The position numbers and the translations under genes were made by a program. The notes beneath the pieces are model-generated. The model was not told the DNA's origin. It worked only from the letters and a program-made list of their open reading frames with translations, and did not search any database. Below are positions 10,690 through 21,969 of a stretch of DNA of 64,000 nucleotides, piece after piece. Numbering within the stretch: position 1 is the first letter of the stretch; each line of letters begins with the position of its first letter. The DNA is from Stenogyne calaminthoides. Lineage: Eukaryota; Streptophyta; Magnoliopsida; Lamiales; Lamiaceae. Location: NCBI GenBank assembly GCA_037126765.1, contig JBBCBC010000007.1, positions 27,537,667 to 27,601,666 on the forward strand, given 5' to 3'.

Positions 10690-13600
10690 TCTCGCCATTT
10701 CCCCAAATCAGTTCATCCCCAATCTCGTGATTTCGACTCAATCGTCCTCAATTCCTCGCGATTTAGACTCCATCTTCCCCAATTCACACCAAATCCTTCA
10801 ATTCCATAGCAGCGCGACTTCATCCCGGACCGTCATCAGCCGCTGCGAAATGAAGACTACGAGCAGTAGCCATATTGATGATTATCACAAGCGATTCTGC
10901 TTCGAATGGCTAGTACTGAGCACTTCAATCATCCACTGCTGCCCAATCGATTACAGCGACGGCCGTGACCTAATTCTACGATGTGTGTGTAGTGCGCCAG
11001 CCGTGAATATCATCAGGTAATTAATTCGTATCTCCAGAAATTAGGTATTCATTCATCGAATTGGATTGGATTGAATTGAATTAGCTTATTTTGATTTTGA
11101 TAAATTATAAGAATATGATTAATTTGGTTGAGAAAATTATGGTTAAATTCGTATGATTAATTTTGGAAACTTTGGAATTTTTGGAATTCTATCGTGAGCA
11201 TTATAATACGTTAAGCCCGCCCATTATTTAGCAATTCAGAATTGGTTTTGGAGCCAAAATGGGCCGCTGGCGGGACTTAAAATTTTAAATTAGATTTTAA
11301 GAACGTGAATTAGGGAGATTTCCTTCTTATTGAGAGATATTCACGTACCCACGTTTTTGTTTATATACTCGATCAACTCTCAAACTCTTCGTTTTAATAT
11401 CGTCGCTCAACAACCCTTCTCTGTAATTGTTTCCTATCTCATCTCATCAAGCAGGTCTCTGGTAACCTAACTCTTCAATTTAGCTTTTGCTTGCTCTGAT
11501 AATATTGTTGAATTGTACCTGTTTCTAGGCTTTAACCGTTAAATCAGAATTAGAATCTCATTGGACAGCCGAATTCTGCAAATTTGTATGATATGTGTAA
11601 TTTTTTTTGCAATATATATTGATTTAGTGCAGTAGACCTAGTTTCATGTGATTTTGTTGATAAAGAATTTAGGGGAAAATGAGTATGGGGTTGTGATTCT
11701 GTTTCTGAGTGGAAGGAAGAATCAATCTGCTCTCTTTTGTTTAGAATGTTTCTTGTGTACATCTAGATAGGGAGGGAGTACTACATATATTATGTTGCTT
11801 TCTTTTGGAGATTTTTAATGAGATCTTGATATCTATGTTTTTTTACATAATTATTACTATTAAACGTCAATGTTAATAAATTAAGATTGTGACCACATAT
11901 ACAGGTGTAAGCAGTAAATTGATATAATATTCCGTATGGTACAAGCCTCTAAAAGGGGGCTGAGTTTCTGTGAGCCCTTCTTTTCCTACCCAATTAGTTA
12001 TACAAATTAAATGCTAGTTGGTCCAACACTATGTAATGTTTAGGTTGGATGACTCTTGCCTTGTGCATTATTACTTTCAGTAATCATGCAAAGATATGGT
12101 GGTGTTTCAGCCACGAGTATAAATGAATAATGATTCCTTTTCAATAGTGTGGTCCAGGTTTTGCCTCAATGTGATTAAGACTTGTTAAATAATCTTGGGT
12201 ACACCTAAAAAATGGACAGCTAATCCAATTCAACATTGGCAACAAGTGTGTGTTCTCGATTGGTTCTGGTCATGAAATATATTGTATACTGGTAAAAGAC
12301 ATGTATAGTAGGAGACTTTCAAGGGTCAAATTAATTGAGACAACACACAGATGTAACATACAAATATAATCACAGGTTAGGCACTAGACCTATTTCCAAT
12401 ATACATGGCTCATATCTCACATCTATTACTATTTATATTTGCTAGTGTGCTGCATACCCACCTCTACTCATACATGATCGTATCTTCCCATGAAAAGGAT
12501 AGACACCATTGGTGAGTTTAATAGATACTTTGAATGACTTTCATTCCCACAAAACATGTAGGTCTAGGTTGGTTAAGGGGATAAGCCTGGATAGACAACC
12601 TGATTTCAAGTAATTAGCTTTGGTTGGATTATTCTTCTTGTTGTATAGTGGGCCTTCAGGCTTCTTTTGTTGGTTGTTAGACTTTTTTTTCTGCTTTTAT
12701 GGGGATTGGCTTTTTTTGGGCTCTAGCCTCTTGCGCTATAACCTTGGGCAGGGTTGTGGCCCTTCCTATATTTCTTCTTTCTTTTAATTAGATTGAGTTA
12801 ACAATTCTTCATTTTTCAGGTTTGAGATATGGCTCCTGGAGGTCCATCAAACTTGAAACAGAAGCGCTTCGTTTCAAGACAATCTCTTTTCAAAGGAGTT
12901 ATAACTAATGATAGAGTTACAGGACTTCAAGATGAAACACCCCAAAAAGGGTGTCCAAACACTTTGCCAAGCAAACACAACCCTAGCTGTCCACAAAATC
13001 CTATTACACATCTCACTCGAAGTGCAAACAATATCTCAAACTTAGCATCTGAGGCTTCCGAACCCGTACGTGAAACTTCTCAAATTCCATCTACAGATAG
13101 CGTCCCGAATGCATCAAACGAAGATGCGGCTACTGCAATAGGTAAAGTGTTATATTTTTAGGTGTTTTTTACGTGTTCTTCATTATCTTTAAAATAATAG
13201 TCATGTATAAGAATTTATATCTTGTAAAAATATGCTTTTTGTTCACTTGTAGCTCCTGTTTCAAAGAAAAGGACTCGTGATTGCTAACACTTTTCAATGC
13301 AAAAATTTTGATTTGTTTTGTTACAATTATAATGCTCTTGCAGCGTTTAAATGAGATCAATAAAAGCAACAGGAAAAAAATGATATGAAAGCATATTGCT
13401 GGACGAAAGCCTTTTTCAGTCCGATCGCATGAACTTGTGAGTATATGTTTTCAAGTAGTATATGTTTTCACTTTTTGCATTCCTTGCACTAGTTGCATCT
13501 ACACACCTATCGCATAAAATAAGATATCATTTGGTTGTTTGAAATATTGGAACTATTGCATTTTGACAGCTATCATTTGGTTGTTTGTGTTATGTACCTT

Positions 13601-14838
13601 GACTGCTAATAGACATAAATTGATCCCAGGGCTAATCAGAACGAACATAATCAGAATTAGGCAGCCCCCTTCTTATACTATAACCTACATCAGCATACAA
13701 CAAATATGGTTGAAATACTTGATCAAATTCTCTTAGGTATAAAAAAAATACTTTCCTGTCACTAATTAAGGCAACTTTACAGAAAAATGAAGAAGCTAAG
13801 CTTGCCATATCTCACATACAGTGTGCGTGTTCTTTCCTCCTTTTATCCCTACAAAATTGTTTCCATTAACACAAAAGAAATCATCAATTAAGCATGCAGT
13901 GAAGTTATGAAAACCATAATCCGTGATTTCTGTTTTATAATCTGTTGATAAAGGAAATAATAGAGAAATGCATTGGTATGAGCCCTATGTCCATTACAAA
14001 GGGTAAGCAGTATCCTATATCCGATTATTTATTTACTTGTCATCTTTATGATTCTCATAGAGTATTCACAACCCCTATTTCCAAGATAATTGAACATAAG
14101 ACCTGATGATATGTCAATAATTAAATCATATAAACATCAAAAGAAGGTAATTATGGGTTTTATGAATATTTTATTTCAGTCTTGGGTATGGTGATGAAGT
14201 AGCTGATTTTTAATATTTTTTTGTAGTCTCTTGAACTTAAAGAACCGTGCGATCGGATTTACTTGTATGAGCAAACCCACAGTACAGAGAATAATGGGTG
14301 GATATCCGACAAAGCAAAACAAAATTGGGTAAGTCGTGTAGACATTTATGATATTTGATTATGTTATTATTAAGGTTGATTTACTTCTTTTTCAATTCAG
14401 TTGACCATTTTATTTACTTTATTTATGCTTAAATACCAGGAAACGATGAAACGTAAGCGAGATGAATATGTTGAGCTCGGAATAGAGAAGACCGAACCTA
14501 AGATAGTCTTGGAGGTGTTGGGCCATGGGGCTGGATATACCAAAGGGTATGGTTACAGTTCAAAGCCTCCAAGTAGACGAAGTTCATTGTACAATTCTTC
14601 TGCTGAATATGAAGATGAGCTAAGAGAAACAACAGAAGAGTTGCAACAGTCTAGAGCTCAAGTGGAAGAACTACAAACTCAAGTAACTAGCTTGAAAGAG
14701 GACCTGGCTACACAAAATGAAAATCTTACTGCCAAACTCTCTGAGAAAAATGACATTCTCAATGAAAAACTCTCTGAGCAAAGTGCAGCTATGAACAAAC
14801 TAATGACTTTTATGAGGGAGAAAGGGATTGACATATAA
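10690..14838 (+). pseudogene. TNPA-like gene of the CACTA element (Transposase_24 type), damaged
   Basis: Exon-like blocks in order: a 5'UTR-like block ending at donor CATCAG|GTAATT (11016); an exon with ATG 12829 after acceptor TTTTTCAG, open to 13141 (104 codons, basic, no known domain); a small block at 13252 reading APVSKKRT; a block at 13344 reading RLNEINKSNRKK then KHIAGRKPFSVRSHEL; an exon at 14227-14328 (34 codons, phase 0, donor TGG|GTAAGT); and an exon at 14440-14838 after CCAG. The last two join in frame. They carry the end of the plant Ptta/En/Spm Transposase_24 domain (NGWISDKAKQNW, then EVLGHGAGYTKGYGY) and a C-terminal coiled coil. Damage: a TGA inside the block at 13344 and incompatible phases between the first exons. 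Family role: DNA binding to the subterminal repeats. Confidence 0.72.
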
Positions 14839-15329
14839 TTAAGGTTAGCTTCTATTTTTTATGAGTTTTTGGTTCTTGTTGTTTTTCTTTAGCCTTTACT
14901 TTATTATTTTCATTTTTCTTTTAGTAGTACTACTCATATGTGTAGCTTTAAAGTCGGGCCGTGTTAGAAGAGGGCGATATGATGATTTATTTGTGTTCAA
15001 CATGTTTAACAAATAAGGGAATGTGGTTCTCTAGTTTCTCACTCTCGAGATTAGGTCTTGTAGTTGCTATTTCGAAGTGCAATTAGGTCTTGTAGATGCT
15101 GCAATTGCTGATTTTTCTGGAGCATTGCAACTGCTCATTTGATTCAAACATACATGTGGATATGTGTGTGATACAATTTATATTATTAGCCAAGATATAC
15201 GTGTATTATGTATATATAGATAGTGGTAGTCTTGATTTTCTATATTTTTCACTACCAAATTGTGTTAGTTATGGTGTGTTAAGTAAAGATTGATGCATTT
15301 TAGTTCGTTGATGTAATGATTAATAGAAG
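14839..15329. other. Region 3' of the TNPA-like gene, nothing recognised
   Basis: T-rich sequence following the TAA at 14836-14838, probably the 3'UTR and spacer. The phrase AATTAGGTCTTGTAG is repeated at about 15048-15095. The ORF at 15096-15293 has no recognisable domain. Confidence 0.5.
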
Positions 15330-15528
15330 TTTGTTAGAGTATCAGCTTTTTCACCTAAAAGTATTAGTTCAGATACTATTAGGTATCGATTACGAAGTAT
15401 TCAAAATCTTGATTTCCTTGTCATGACAAGAAAATCAGTTGGAAGCTGGTACTTGAATACTTCCAAAACTGATACCTAATAGTATCTGAACTAATACTTT
15501 TAGGTGAAAAAGCTGATACTCTAACAAA
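15330..15528. mobile_element. 199-bp near-perfect palindrome (foldback MITE)
   Basis: The left arm TTTGTTAGAGTATCAGC... and the right arm ...GCTGATACTCTAACAAA are perfectly complementary for about 58 bp. Complementarity continues with small loops to the centre, around CTTGTCATGACAAG at 15418-15431. No standard family TIR is recognised and a TSD is not clear. The transcript would be a long hairpin. Confidence 0.8.
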
Positions 15529-16329
15529 GTTAGTGTACTCATTCCTTCTGAATTGCATTCGGACATTTCGAAATTTGGGTCTGATGTTAGGATTAATTCT
15601 GCTGTTATGCCGAATGGTGCATTCACTGGTTCAAATTTGGCTTTTGTTTCTGATAACGTGCTTATTACTTCTGTGATTTCTGGGGATTTGCCTAAATCTG
15701 GTTTTGAACTTTTGAAGTTGGGGCTGATTCTCGGTTTTGCGTATCGTCGCATATATTGAAACCTTTAATTCTAGTGCATTGAGTATGAAACCTGCTAATG
15801 GTGCTTCTAGTCTGAATTTGGGGATGGTTTTAAAACCCAACCATGCTACTGTTTTGACCCCTAATGCCTTGGATTTGAATGTTAAATCATTTACTCAATC
15901 TTAGATTTTGATTATGCCTTGGATTTTGATTATTTGACCCCTAATGTCTTGGATTTTGATTTTGGTAAGTGTATTTGTGCATTTAAAGTTTAGGATTATC
16001 ATTTTCTTGATACTTTACGGAGTTATGGTTTCTTATAAATTCATCTGATATGATATTTTTTTTATAGGTGATATCTAAGGAGGTGAAGATTTCAGATTCG
16101 TCGTATGAAGTGGATGGAAATTATTTTTGAAGACATATAAAACATTATTTTCTTTTCTTTTTTATTATTTCATGTTTCATAACAAAGATTGTTGTTTGGT
16201 TTCTATTGTTTGAAGGAGTTTTTTGTTAATGCAAATTATTTTTTTTATCTTTAATTAATTTAGTTTTTGTTGTAATATTTATTATTTAGTATTATTACTG
16301 ATTTAATATATATAAAAATTCAAATAAAT
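15529..16329 (+). other. Unidentified segment, possibly another captured exon
   Basis: The forward strand at 15553-15759 is open, and after a frame change a Ser/Asn/Leu-rich reading (ASSLNLGMVLKPNH) continues. Two copies of TTTGACCCCTAATG.CTTGGATTT lie at about 15855 and 15933. I do not recognise a domain. From about 15970 to 16329 there is only AT-rich spacer. Confidence 0.3.
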
Positions 16330-17276
16330 TGATAATAAAAGTAATTATTTCACGATGAAATAAATGCGTCACAATATGTATCATTTTTATGACGAAATAA
16401 TAGTAACGGTATGTTAATTAATCATGACGATATATGTTGTTATTATATCAATTTCTTTAGTGACGATTATCATCATCGTCACTAAATAATATTTTTTAAT
16501 GACAAAAAATATTTTGTCACCATTTTTACATCTTTAACGATGACGAATATTTCATCACTAAAGTCCATTTTTTTGTGATGAAATTAAGTTGTCATTATAT
16601 CTATATATATAACCACGACCATTTTTTTCATCATTTTTTTGCAATTCTTTCATGACTAGAAAATGTCAAATATGACGAACAATATATTGTCACCAAATCT
16701 AAACTTCTAGTGATGATTATTATTTTTGTCACTAAATAATACATTATAGTGACAAAAATAATTCGTCACAATTTCCACATCATTTTGCGACAATAAAAAT
16801 TTTGTCACTAAATCATACTATTTAGTGACAAATTTTATTGTCATTTTATATGTACACATATAACGACGATCAACATTTCGTCACCGAATAACAACTCTTT
16901 GACGAATATAGAAAATGCGACGAAATAACCAAGCTAATTGTGACAAAATTAACGTCACTAAAGTAACCTTTTTTGTGACAATTATTTATATCGTCACGTA
17001 AAGTTGAACTTTAGTGACAAAACGTCATATTAAGCGATGAATTTTGATGCCTAATGTGACAATTTATGCATCACAATAGATGGAAACATATAGGGACGAT
17101 GACCTTTTTCGTCACCAAATGATGCCCTTTTCACGACGAATTAATATACCGTCACACTTTTCATAATACCACGCACTATAAATGACGATCTATGCCACAA
17201 AAAAATTCGTCACAAATTATCAATTGTGACGAAAAATGATGTTTCAGTGACAACTTTTTTCGTCACGATTTCTCGA
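16330..17276. repeat. Right subterminal repeat array of the CACTA element
   Basis: This is the mirror counterpart of the left array. It is a dense series of GTGACGA, TTCGTCAC and TTAGTGAC motifs in both orientations, reaching the right TIR. Confidence 0.85.
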
Positions 17277-17289
17277 ATTTCCTGTAGTG
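17277..17289 (-). repeat. Right TIR of the CACTA element
   Basis: ATTTCCTGTAGTG is the exact inverse of the left terminus. It is followed by ATT at 17290-17292, matching the left flank. Confidence 0.93.
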
Positions 17290-17309
17290 ATTCCACATTG
17301 TGATTGTGC

Positions 17310-17739
17310 CTTCACTAGTGACCGTGATAGTTTTTTTGCGTAATAGTAATACGTTTTCTTCATAACAGTAATAGTTTATGTGTGTAATAGTGATACTTAT
17401 TGCCTGTTTGCAAACTTAATAAAGTTGGGCAGAAGCATTTTTTTCTTAAAAGTCGTTAGACTCAGCTTTTATGAAAAAAAAAGTGCTTCTACCCTTACAC
17501 TTGTGTTTACAAACAGACACTTAGTATAACATACAGTGACAGTGGTAGTTTTTCTAAGTAACAGTGATAGTTTTTTTGTGTATTGGTGATAGTTATTTAT
17601 TTTTTATTTTTTTGCATATCAGTGATAATTTAATAGCATTACAATGAGTTTTTATACATAGCAGTGATAGTTTATGTGTGTAACAAATGCTACTTAGTAT
17701 AGCATACAATGACAGTGATAAGTTTTTTTTAGTAACAAT
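17310..17739. repeat. Degenerate minisatellite (AGTGATAGTTTTTTTGTGTA type)
   Basis: Repeated phrases of the kind AACAGTGATAGTTTTTTTGTG alternate with TATTGGTGATAG and ATAGTATAACATACAGTGACAG in irregular units of 20-45 bp. The array resumes at 18612-18650, so it was interrupted by the solo LTR. Confidence 0.7.
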
Positions 17740-18611
17740 TGTTGATGTTGCCACCGATGTTACAACATTGGTTACAACATCAGTATTCGTCATTTCTTCT
17801 TAACCACTAACACTTCTATGTTCAATGTTGTCTTTGATGTTGTTGTTGATCGTTGTTGACGATCTAGGTTGTTCTGCAAGATTCCAAAAGGTTCCACAAG
17901 CTTCAAGAATCGAGTAGAAGAGACTAGATCAGGCGGCTATTTTCAGAAGATTGGAGAAGACCCACTACCTGGGCAGTTACAAAGATCATGGAAGAGTGGA
18001 TTAAAGAGTTTCTAGATCCTTCAAGGAGGCTCTAGTAAGGCTACACGAAGTCTATAAATAGAAGACCTTGATGTTTACATCAAGTGCCGAGCATTGCCAT
18101 ATATTGTGTGCTGTTTAGTCGAAGCAACAACCAAGCATCAACTGTAGAGTGCGTGAGTGCATCCAGAGTGATAGGGTCGTTGTTGTGGAGTTTGTTTTAC
18201 CATAAGAGTGTAATTGTAGGGTTTACAATACCTTGAGTTGGTGCTAGATTTATTTTATGTGGAGTGTTAGTCTCGGTGTAAGATAGTTTCACACTCATAG
18301 AACAGGTCACCTTTGGTAGTGTAGAAATACACCTATCCTTTAGATCATATGCTTGATCTTGTTTCAAGGGGATTCGATTTGTGAACCTCTTTGTATTCAT
18401 TATTTTGATAAATAGTGATTTCGGCCATAGGGCTTCACAATCTATATTGATATAGATTGTGCAAAGTCTTATTAATTTCGTGTGTTGTATTTCTGAGTCT
18501 TCCGCTGTTTCTGTTGTTTAATTGTTACTTTGAGTGTTCCAACATTCAGTGTAACATTACTCTGATTTTACTAAACACAATCCCGTGTCGTTTTTACACA
18601 CACTTTCAACA
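17740..18611 (+). mobile_element. Solo LTR (copia-like)
   Basis: 872 bp starting TGTTGATG and ending CTTTCAACA, with short inverted termini TGTTGA/TCAACA. A TATA box (CTATAAATAG, about 18051) sits in the middle and no internal coding region follows. The flanking 5-mers ACAAT and ATTAT match only partly, so the TSD is weak. It is related in sequence and layout to the inverted LTR at 21968-22722. Superfamily assignment is an inference. Confidence 0.7.
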
Positions 18612-18650
18612 ATTATAGTTTTTATGTGTATTGGTGATAGTCATTTCCGG

Positions 18651-19411
18651 CGACTGAGATCGCTGGAAATGACAAACAAAAAATTCTACCAACAAAATAA
18701 AAAACAAAAAAAAAAAAAGACGAATAATGAAAAAGACGAACCTCAAAATGTTAGTTTCCGGCCACGATTTTCAGCGGACCGGACACAATTTGAAAGACGA
18801 AAATGAACTCAAATGGTAGTTTTCGGTCGCTTGAGGGGTAGTTTTCGCAGAGGATAAGGGACAAAGGCGCTAAATAAAAAATGAACTCAAATGGTATATA
18901 TGTGACCTATTTATAGTGTATGAGTCATATTTGACACGAGTTTATAGCATGAACCAGATCTATATAATTTTTTATCTAAAAATATCATAAAAAAGAGGGA
19001 GAGAGATTAAGATAAAAAGGCGTACCAATCGATCGATAATCTGAAGCATTCGTCAAAATTGAGAGTTGCTTCCAAAAAATTCAGTACGCAGGTACTGCCT
19101 TTTGCACAAGTTTCATGTTAATGGGCCTTCAAGGGGGCACATATCGGGCTTAAATGAATTCAATGGGTTTCATTTTGTAAGCCTTGAATCATTAACAAAT
19201 ACGTGTTCTTAAATTAATATAATTTGCACTCGAACTTCTGTTTTCCAGTTCTCCATTTATGTAAATAAAATTGTATAATTATATATATGTATAATCATAT
19301 TCGGTTTATTAAAATTCAATAACCAGTATATATGTATAATCATATTCGGTTTATATGTATAAAACTTTTTCATGATATAAAATTGATATCACAACACTTA
19401 TAAATCCTATA
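18651..19411. other. Intergenic, no gene seen
   Basis: AT-rich sequence with an A-rich run near 18690-18720. The minus strand of 19098-19128 repeats the motif GGCCCATTAAC..GAAACTTGTGC seen downstream of the PME gene. CATATTCGGTTTAT is repeated at about 19290 and 19340. Confidence 0.5.
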
Positions 19412-19804
19412 GGGAAAATTGATCTTTTTGTCATGTAACTTTGATCCATTTTTATCTTGATCCTACTAACTTATGGTTTTTGATCTTGGTCTTGTAACTT
19501 TACAAAATTCGACTTTTTGGTCCGGTCACCGGCTAGTTACCTACAATAACAGGCGACATGACTAAAAAGTAGAATTTTTCTAAGTTACAGGACTAAAATA
19601 AAAATCCGTAAATTATGATCTTGGTCCTATAACTTTACAAAATTTGGCTTTTTAGTCCTGTCACCTGCTATTGCAGATCACTAGCCGGTGATAGGACGAA
19701 AAAGTCGAATTTTACAAAGTTACAGGACCAAGATAAAAAATCGTAAATTAGTAGGACCAAGATCAAAATGGGTCAAAATTACAGGACAAAAAATATATAT
19801 TCCC
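19412..19804. mobile_element. Foldback MITE with internally repeated arms
   Basis: The ends GGGAAAATTGATC and its inverse are followed by inverted arms of over 60 bp (left TTTTGATCTTGGTC..., right ...GGACCAAGATCAAAA). TATA occurs on both sides. A unit containing CTTTACAAAATTCGACTTTTT appears about three to four times, alternately direct and inverted. Confidence 0.7.
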
Positions 19805-19856
19805 TATAAACTAATATCATAATATTTTACTTATAAACTAATATTATACCAGTATA

Positions 19857-19922
19857 CCCCCTCCGTCCCATAGTTGTTTACCCTTTGCTTTTGACACGAG
19901 TTTTTGATTAAGATGGAGGGAG
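19857..19922. mobile_element. Very short Stowaway-like MITE remnant
   Basis: CCCCTCCGTCCC at the left and GATGGAGGGAG at the right are inverted and flanked by TA. Only about 65 bp remain, so it is a deletion derivative or a minimal element. Confidence 0.55.
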
Positions 19923-20648
19923 TAGTATTTAAAGTGATAAAGTGATTTTTTATTGAGGGTATTGTAGTTCTTTCATTTATGTGTGTGTAAATGTTATGGT
20001 ATTACTTTATAAAAGTAATGATATTAGTTTATAAAAGTAATGACATCAATTTCATTCAATAAATTAGTTTCACGAAAGAGTTTGTCGTTTACTAAGGATT
20101 GTAATTATATATATTTATTAGAATGTAGTCCATCGTATTACGCGGGGTGAAATAAACAAAAAAATTATTAATTTAAATTAAATATTTTAAAATTATGAGT
20201 TTTATTAATTTAATTCAAATCTAGTCATGTTTTTTATATTTTTAATATTTTACAAATGTGATATGAAACTTTTACGATTCGAAGATGATAAATCATCAGA
20301 TATTATATATTAAAAAATGTATTATAATGACCTTATTAAAGATGCATGTGGGTGGTATGCACACCTGTGGAACTTGTTCATAGTATGAAATTCATATCAT
20401 TACACTTATAAACAAGTACCTATAACATTTAATAATATGATCTCAATTTATAAGTGTAATGGTATCAGTTGATAAATGTAGTGACATTAGTTTGTAACTA
20501 TAGTCGTATAATTTCATGTTATGGACAAGTTTCACCGGTAACCTACTCTTCTACGCAAACCTAATATTATAAATTACCTGATATTGTTGTTTTAAGTATA
20601 ATATTAAAATAATAATGTTTGAAATTTTATGTTTTGATTCTATATTTT

Positions 20649-20703
<55 letters not shown>

Positions 20704-20991
20704 GATGTTTGAGGATATTGCTAACTTATTCCATATATTATTAATAGGCATAACATATTTATAACTCATATCATCTTTTTGAAGATATCAAATTTATTTG
20801 GAGAATGTATTTTTTTAAGTAGTTGATATGGTACACTAAATTTTATAAATCATATATCATTTAGTGCTTAATTGTGAAAGATATTAATTTTATCACCATT
20901 TAGTTGTGGGGAACAATTTAATTATTTGATTTGATATATTTTTCAAAAATTGTATCTTAATATATCTTTACTAAACTTTCAAAATATATAG
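19923..20991. other. Intergenic, with a TA microsatellite
   Basis: AT-rich sequence without a gene. A (TA)n tract of about 48 bp is at 20651-20699. The ORF on the minus strand at 20551-20769 is an artefact of that tract (Ile-Tyr repeats). Confidence 0.65.
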
Positions 20992-21000
20992 TTTAAAAGA

Positions 21001-21825
21001 GGAAAAAAATTCAATTTTGGTCACTAAAGTTTACCTTTTTTACAGTTTTGGTCACCCAAGTTTACCCACTTTCAAAATTGGTCACCCAAGTTCATTTTTC
21101 CTCTCACATTAGGTCCTGCCGCCAGTCAACCCGTCTTTGCCTGACGAAATCAACGAGAAAAAAATGTGAATTCATTCATAACACCCAAAATCGAAATTCC
21201 AGCCTCTTTCCCCCTTTTATAAAAACCCCTAATTTCTAATTTCAGCCTCTCTCTTCCCCCAGCGATACCCCCAGAATCCTGGATTTTGAGCAGTCCAAGA
21301 ATTCTTCAGTTGTAGCTCAATACCACAGTAACACCATACACGTTCAAATTGGAAATTAGAGTTTGTGGAGTCAACTGAGTGGCTTGAACTTGAATGCATC
21401 TCTAATTAGGTACAACAGACCCTGATTAGGTAGGCAATCATAAATATAATATAACAACTCATAAATTTTCAGAACTTGAATGCAACACGTACATGATACA
21501 CCGCCATCTTAAATTTCAGAACCAGAAATTAATATTTCACTAATAAAACATACCTTTGATTGCAGATACAGAGCTTGATTGACATTGAAAATTGGACAAA
21601 AATAGAGTTTCAAGAAAGAGGGGAAATGGGCTGACGAAATTTGAGTAACCTAAATGAATTCACACTTTTTCTAGTTGATTCCATCAGTCAAAGACGGGTT
21701 GACTGACGGCAGGACCTAATGTGAGAGGAAAAATGAACTCGGGTGACCAATTTTGAAAGTGAGTAAACTTGGGTGGCCAAAACTGTAAAAAGGTAAACTT
21801 TAGTGACCAAAATTGGATTTTTCCC
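21001..21825. mobile_element. Mutator-like foldback element, 825 bp
   Basis: Long inverted arms: the left arm at about 21001-21175 (TTTTGGTCACTAAAGTTTACC, then AGGTCCTGCCGCCAGTCAAC) is mirrored at about 21655-21825. Flanking 9-mers TTTAAAAGA (20992-21000) and TTAAAAAGA (21826-21834) match at 8 of 9, the TSD length expected of Mutator-like elements. The unique centre has a CT-rich leader-like stretch and no ORF with a known domain. Confidence 0.78.
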
Positions 21826-21917
21826 TTAAAAAGATTTTATTTTGATGATATAATTTTTCTAAAATTTAAACATATTTTATCAAAACTATTTTTATAGGGA
21901 TTCTACTAAATTTTACA

Positions 21918-21921
<4 letters not shown>

Positions 21922-21967
<46 letters not shown>
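21922..21967. repeat. (TA)n microsatellite
   Basis: An uninterrupted TA tract of about 45 bp abuts the eroded end of the following LTR. Confidence 0.9.

Positions 21968-21969
<2 letters not shown>

Larger units (their letters stand above)
2472..17289. mobile_element. CACTA (En/Spm) DNA transposon, 14.8 kb, with captured gene pieces
   Basis: Seen: the left end CACTACAGGAAAT is mirrored by ATTTCCTGTAGTG at the right end. Both are flanked by ATT, the 3-bp target duplication expected of this superfamily. Both subterminal kilobases are packed with GTGACGA/CGTCAC motifs in both orientations, as in CACTA elements, where TNPA-type proteins bind such repeats. Inside are a degraded TNPA-like gene (about 10.7-14.84 kb), fragments of host genes (3.8-7.7 kb), tRNA-like segments and nested MITEs. 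I find no TNPD/Transposase_21 coding sequence. Inference: a non-autonomous, gene-capturing (Pack-CACTA type) element. Intact termini and an exact TSD suggest it is not very old. Confidence 0.93.

Noticed and set aside
11756..11785. A further Stowaway end (GGGAGGGAGTA)
   Set aside because: Only one terminus is present and no inverted partner or TA duplication was found nearby.
20551..20769. Minus-strand ORF with a long Ile-Tyr repeat
   Set aside because: It is only a translation of the TA microsatellite at 20651-20699.
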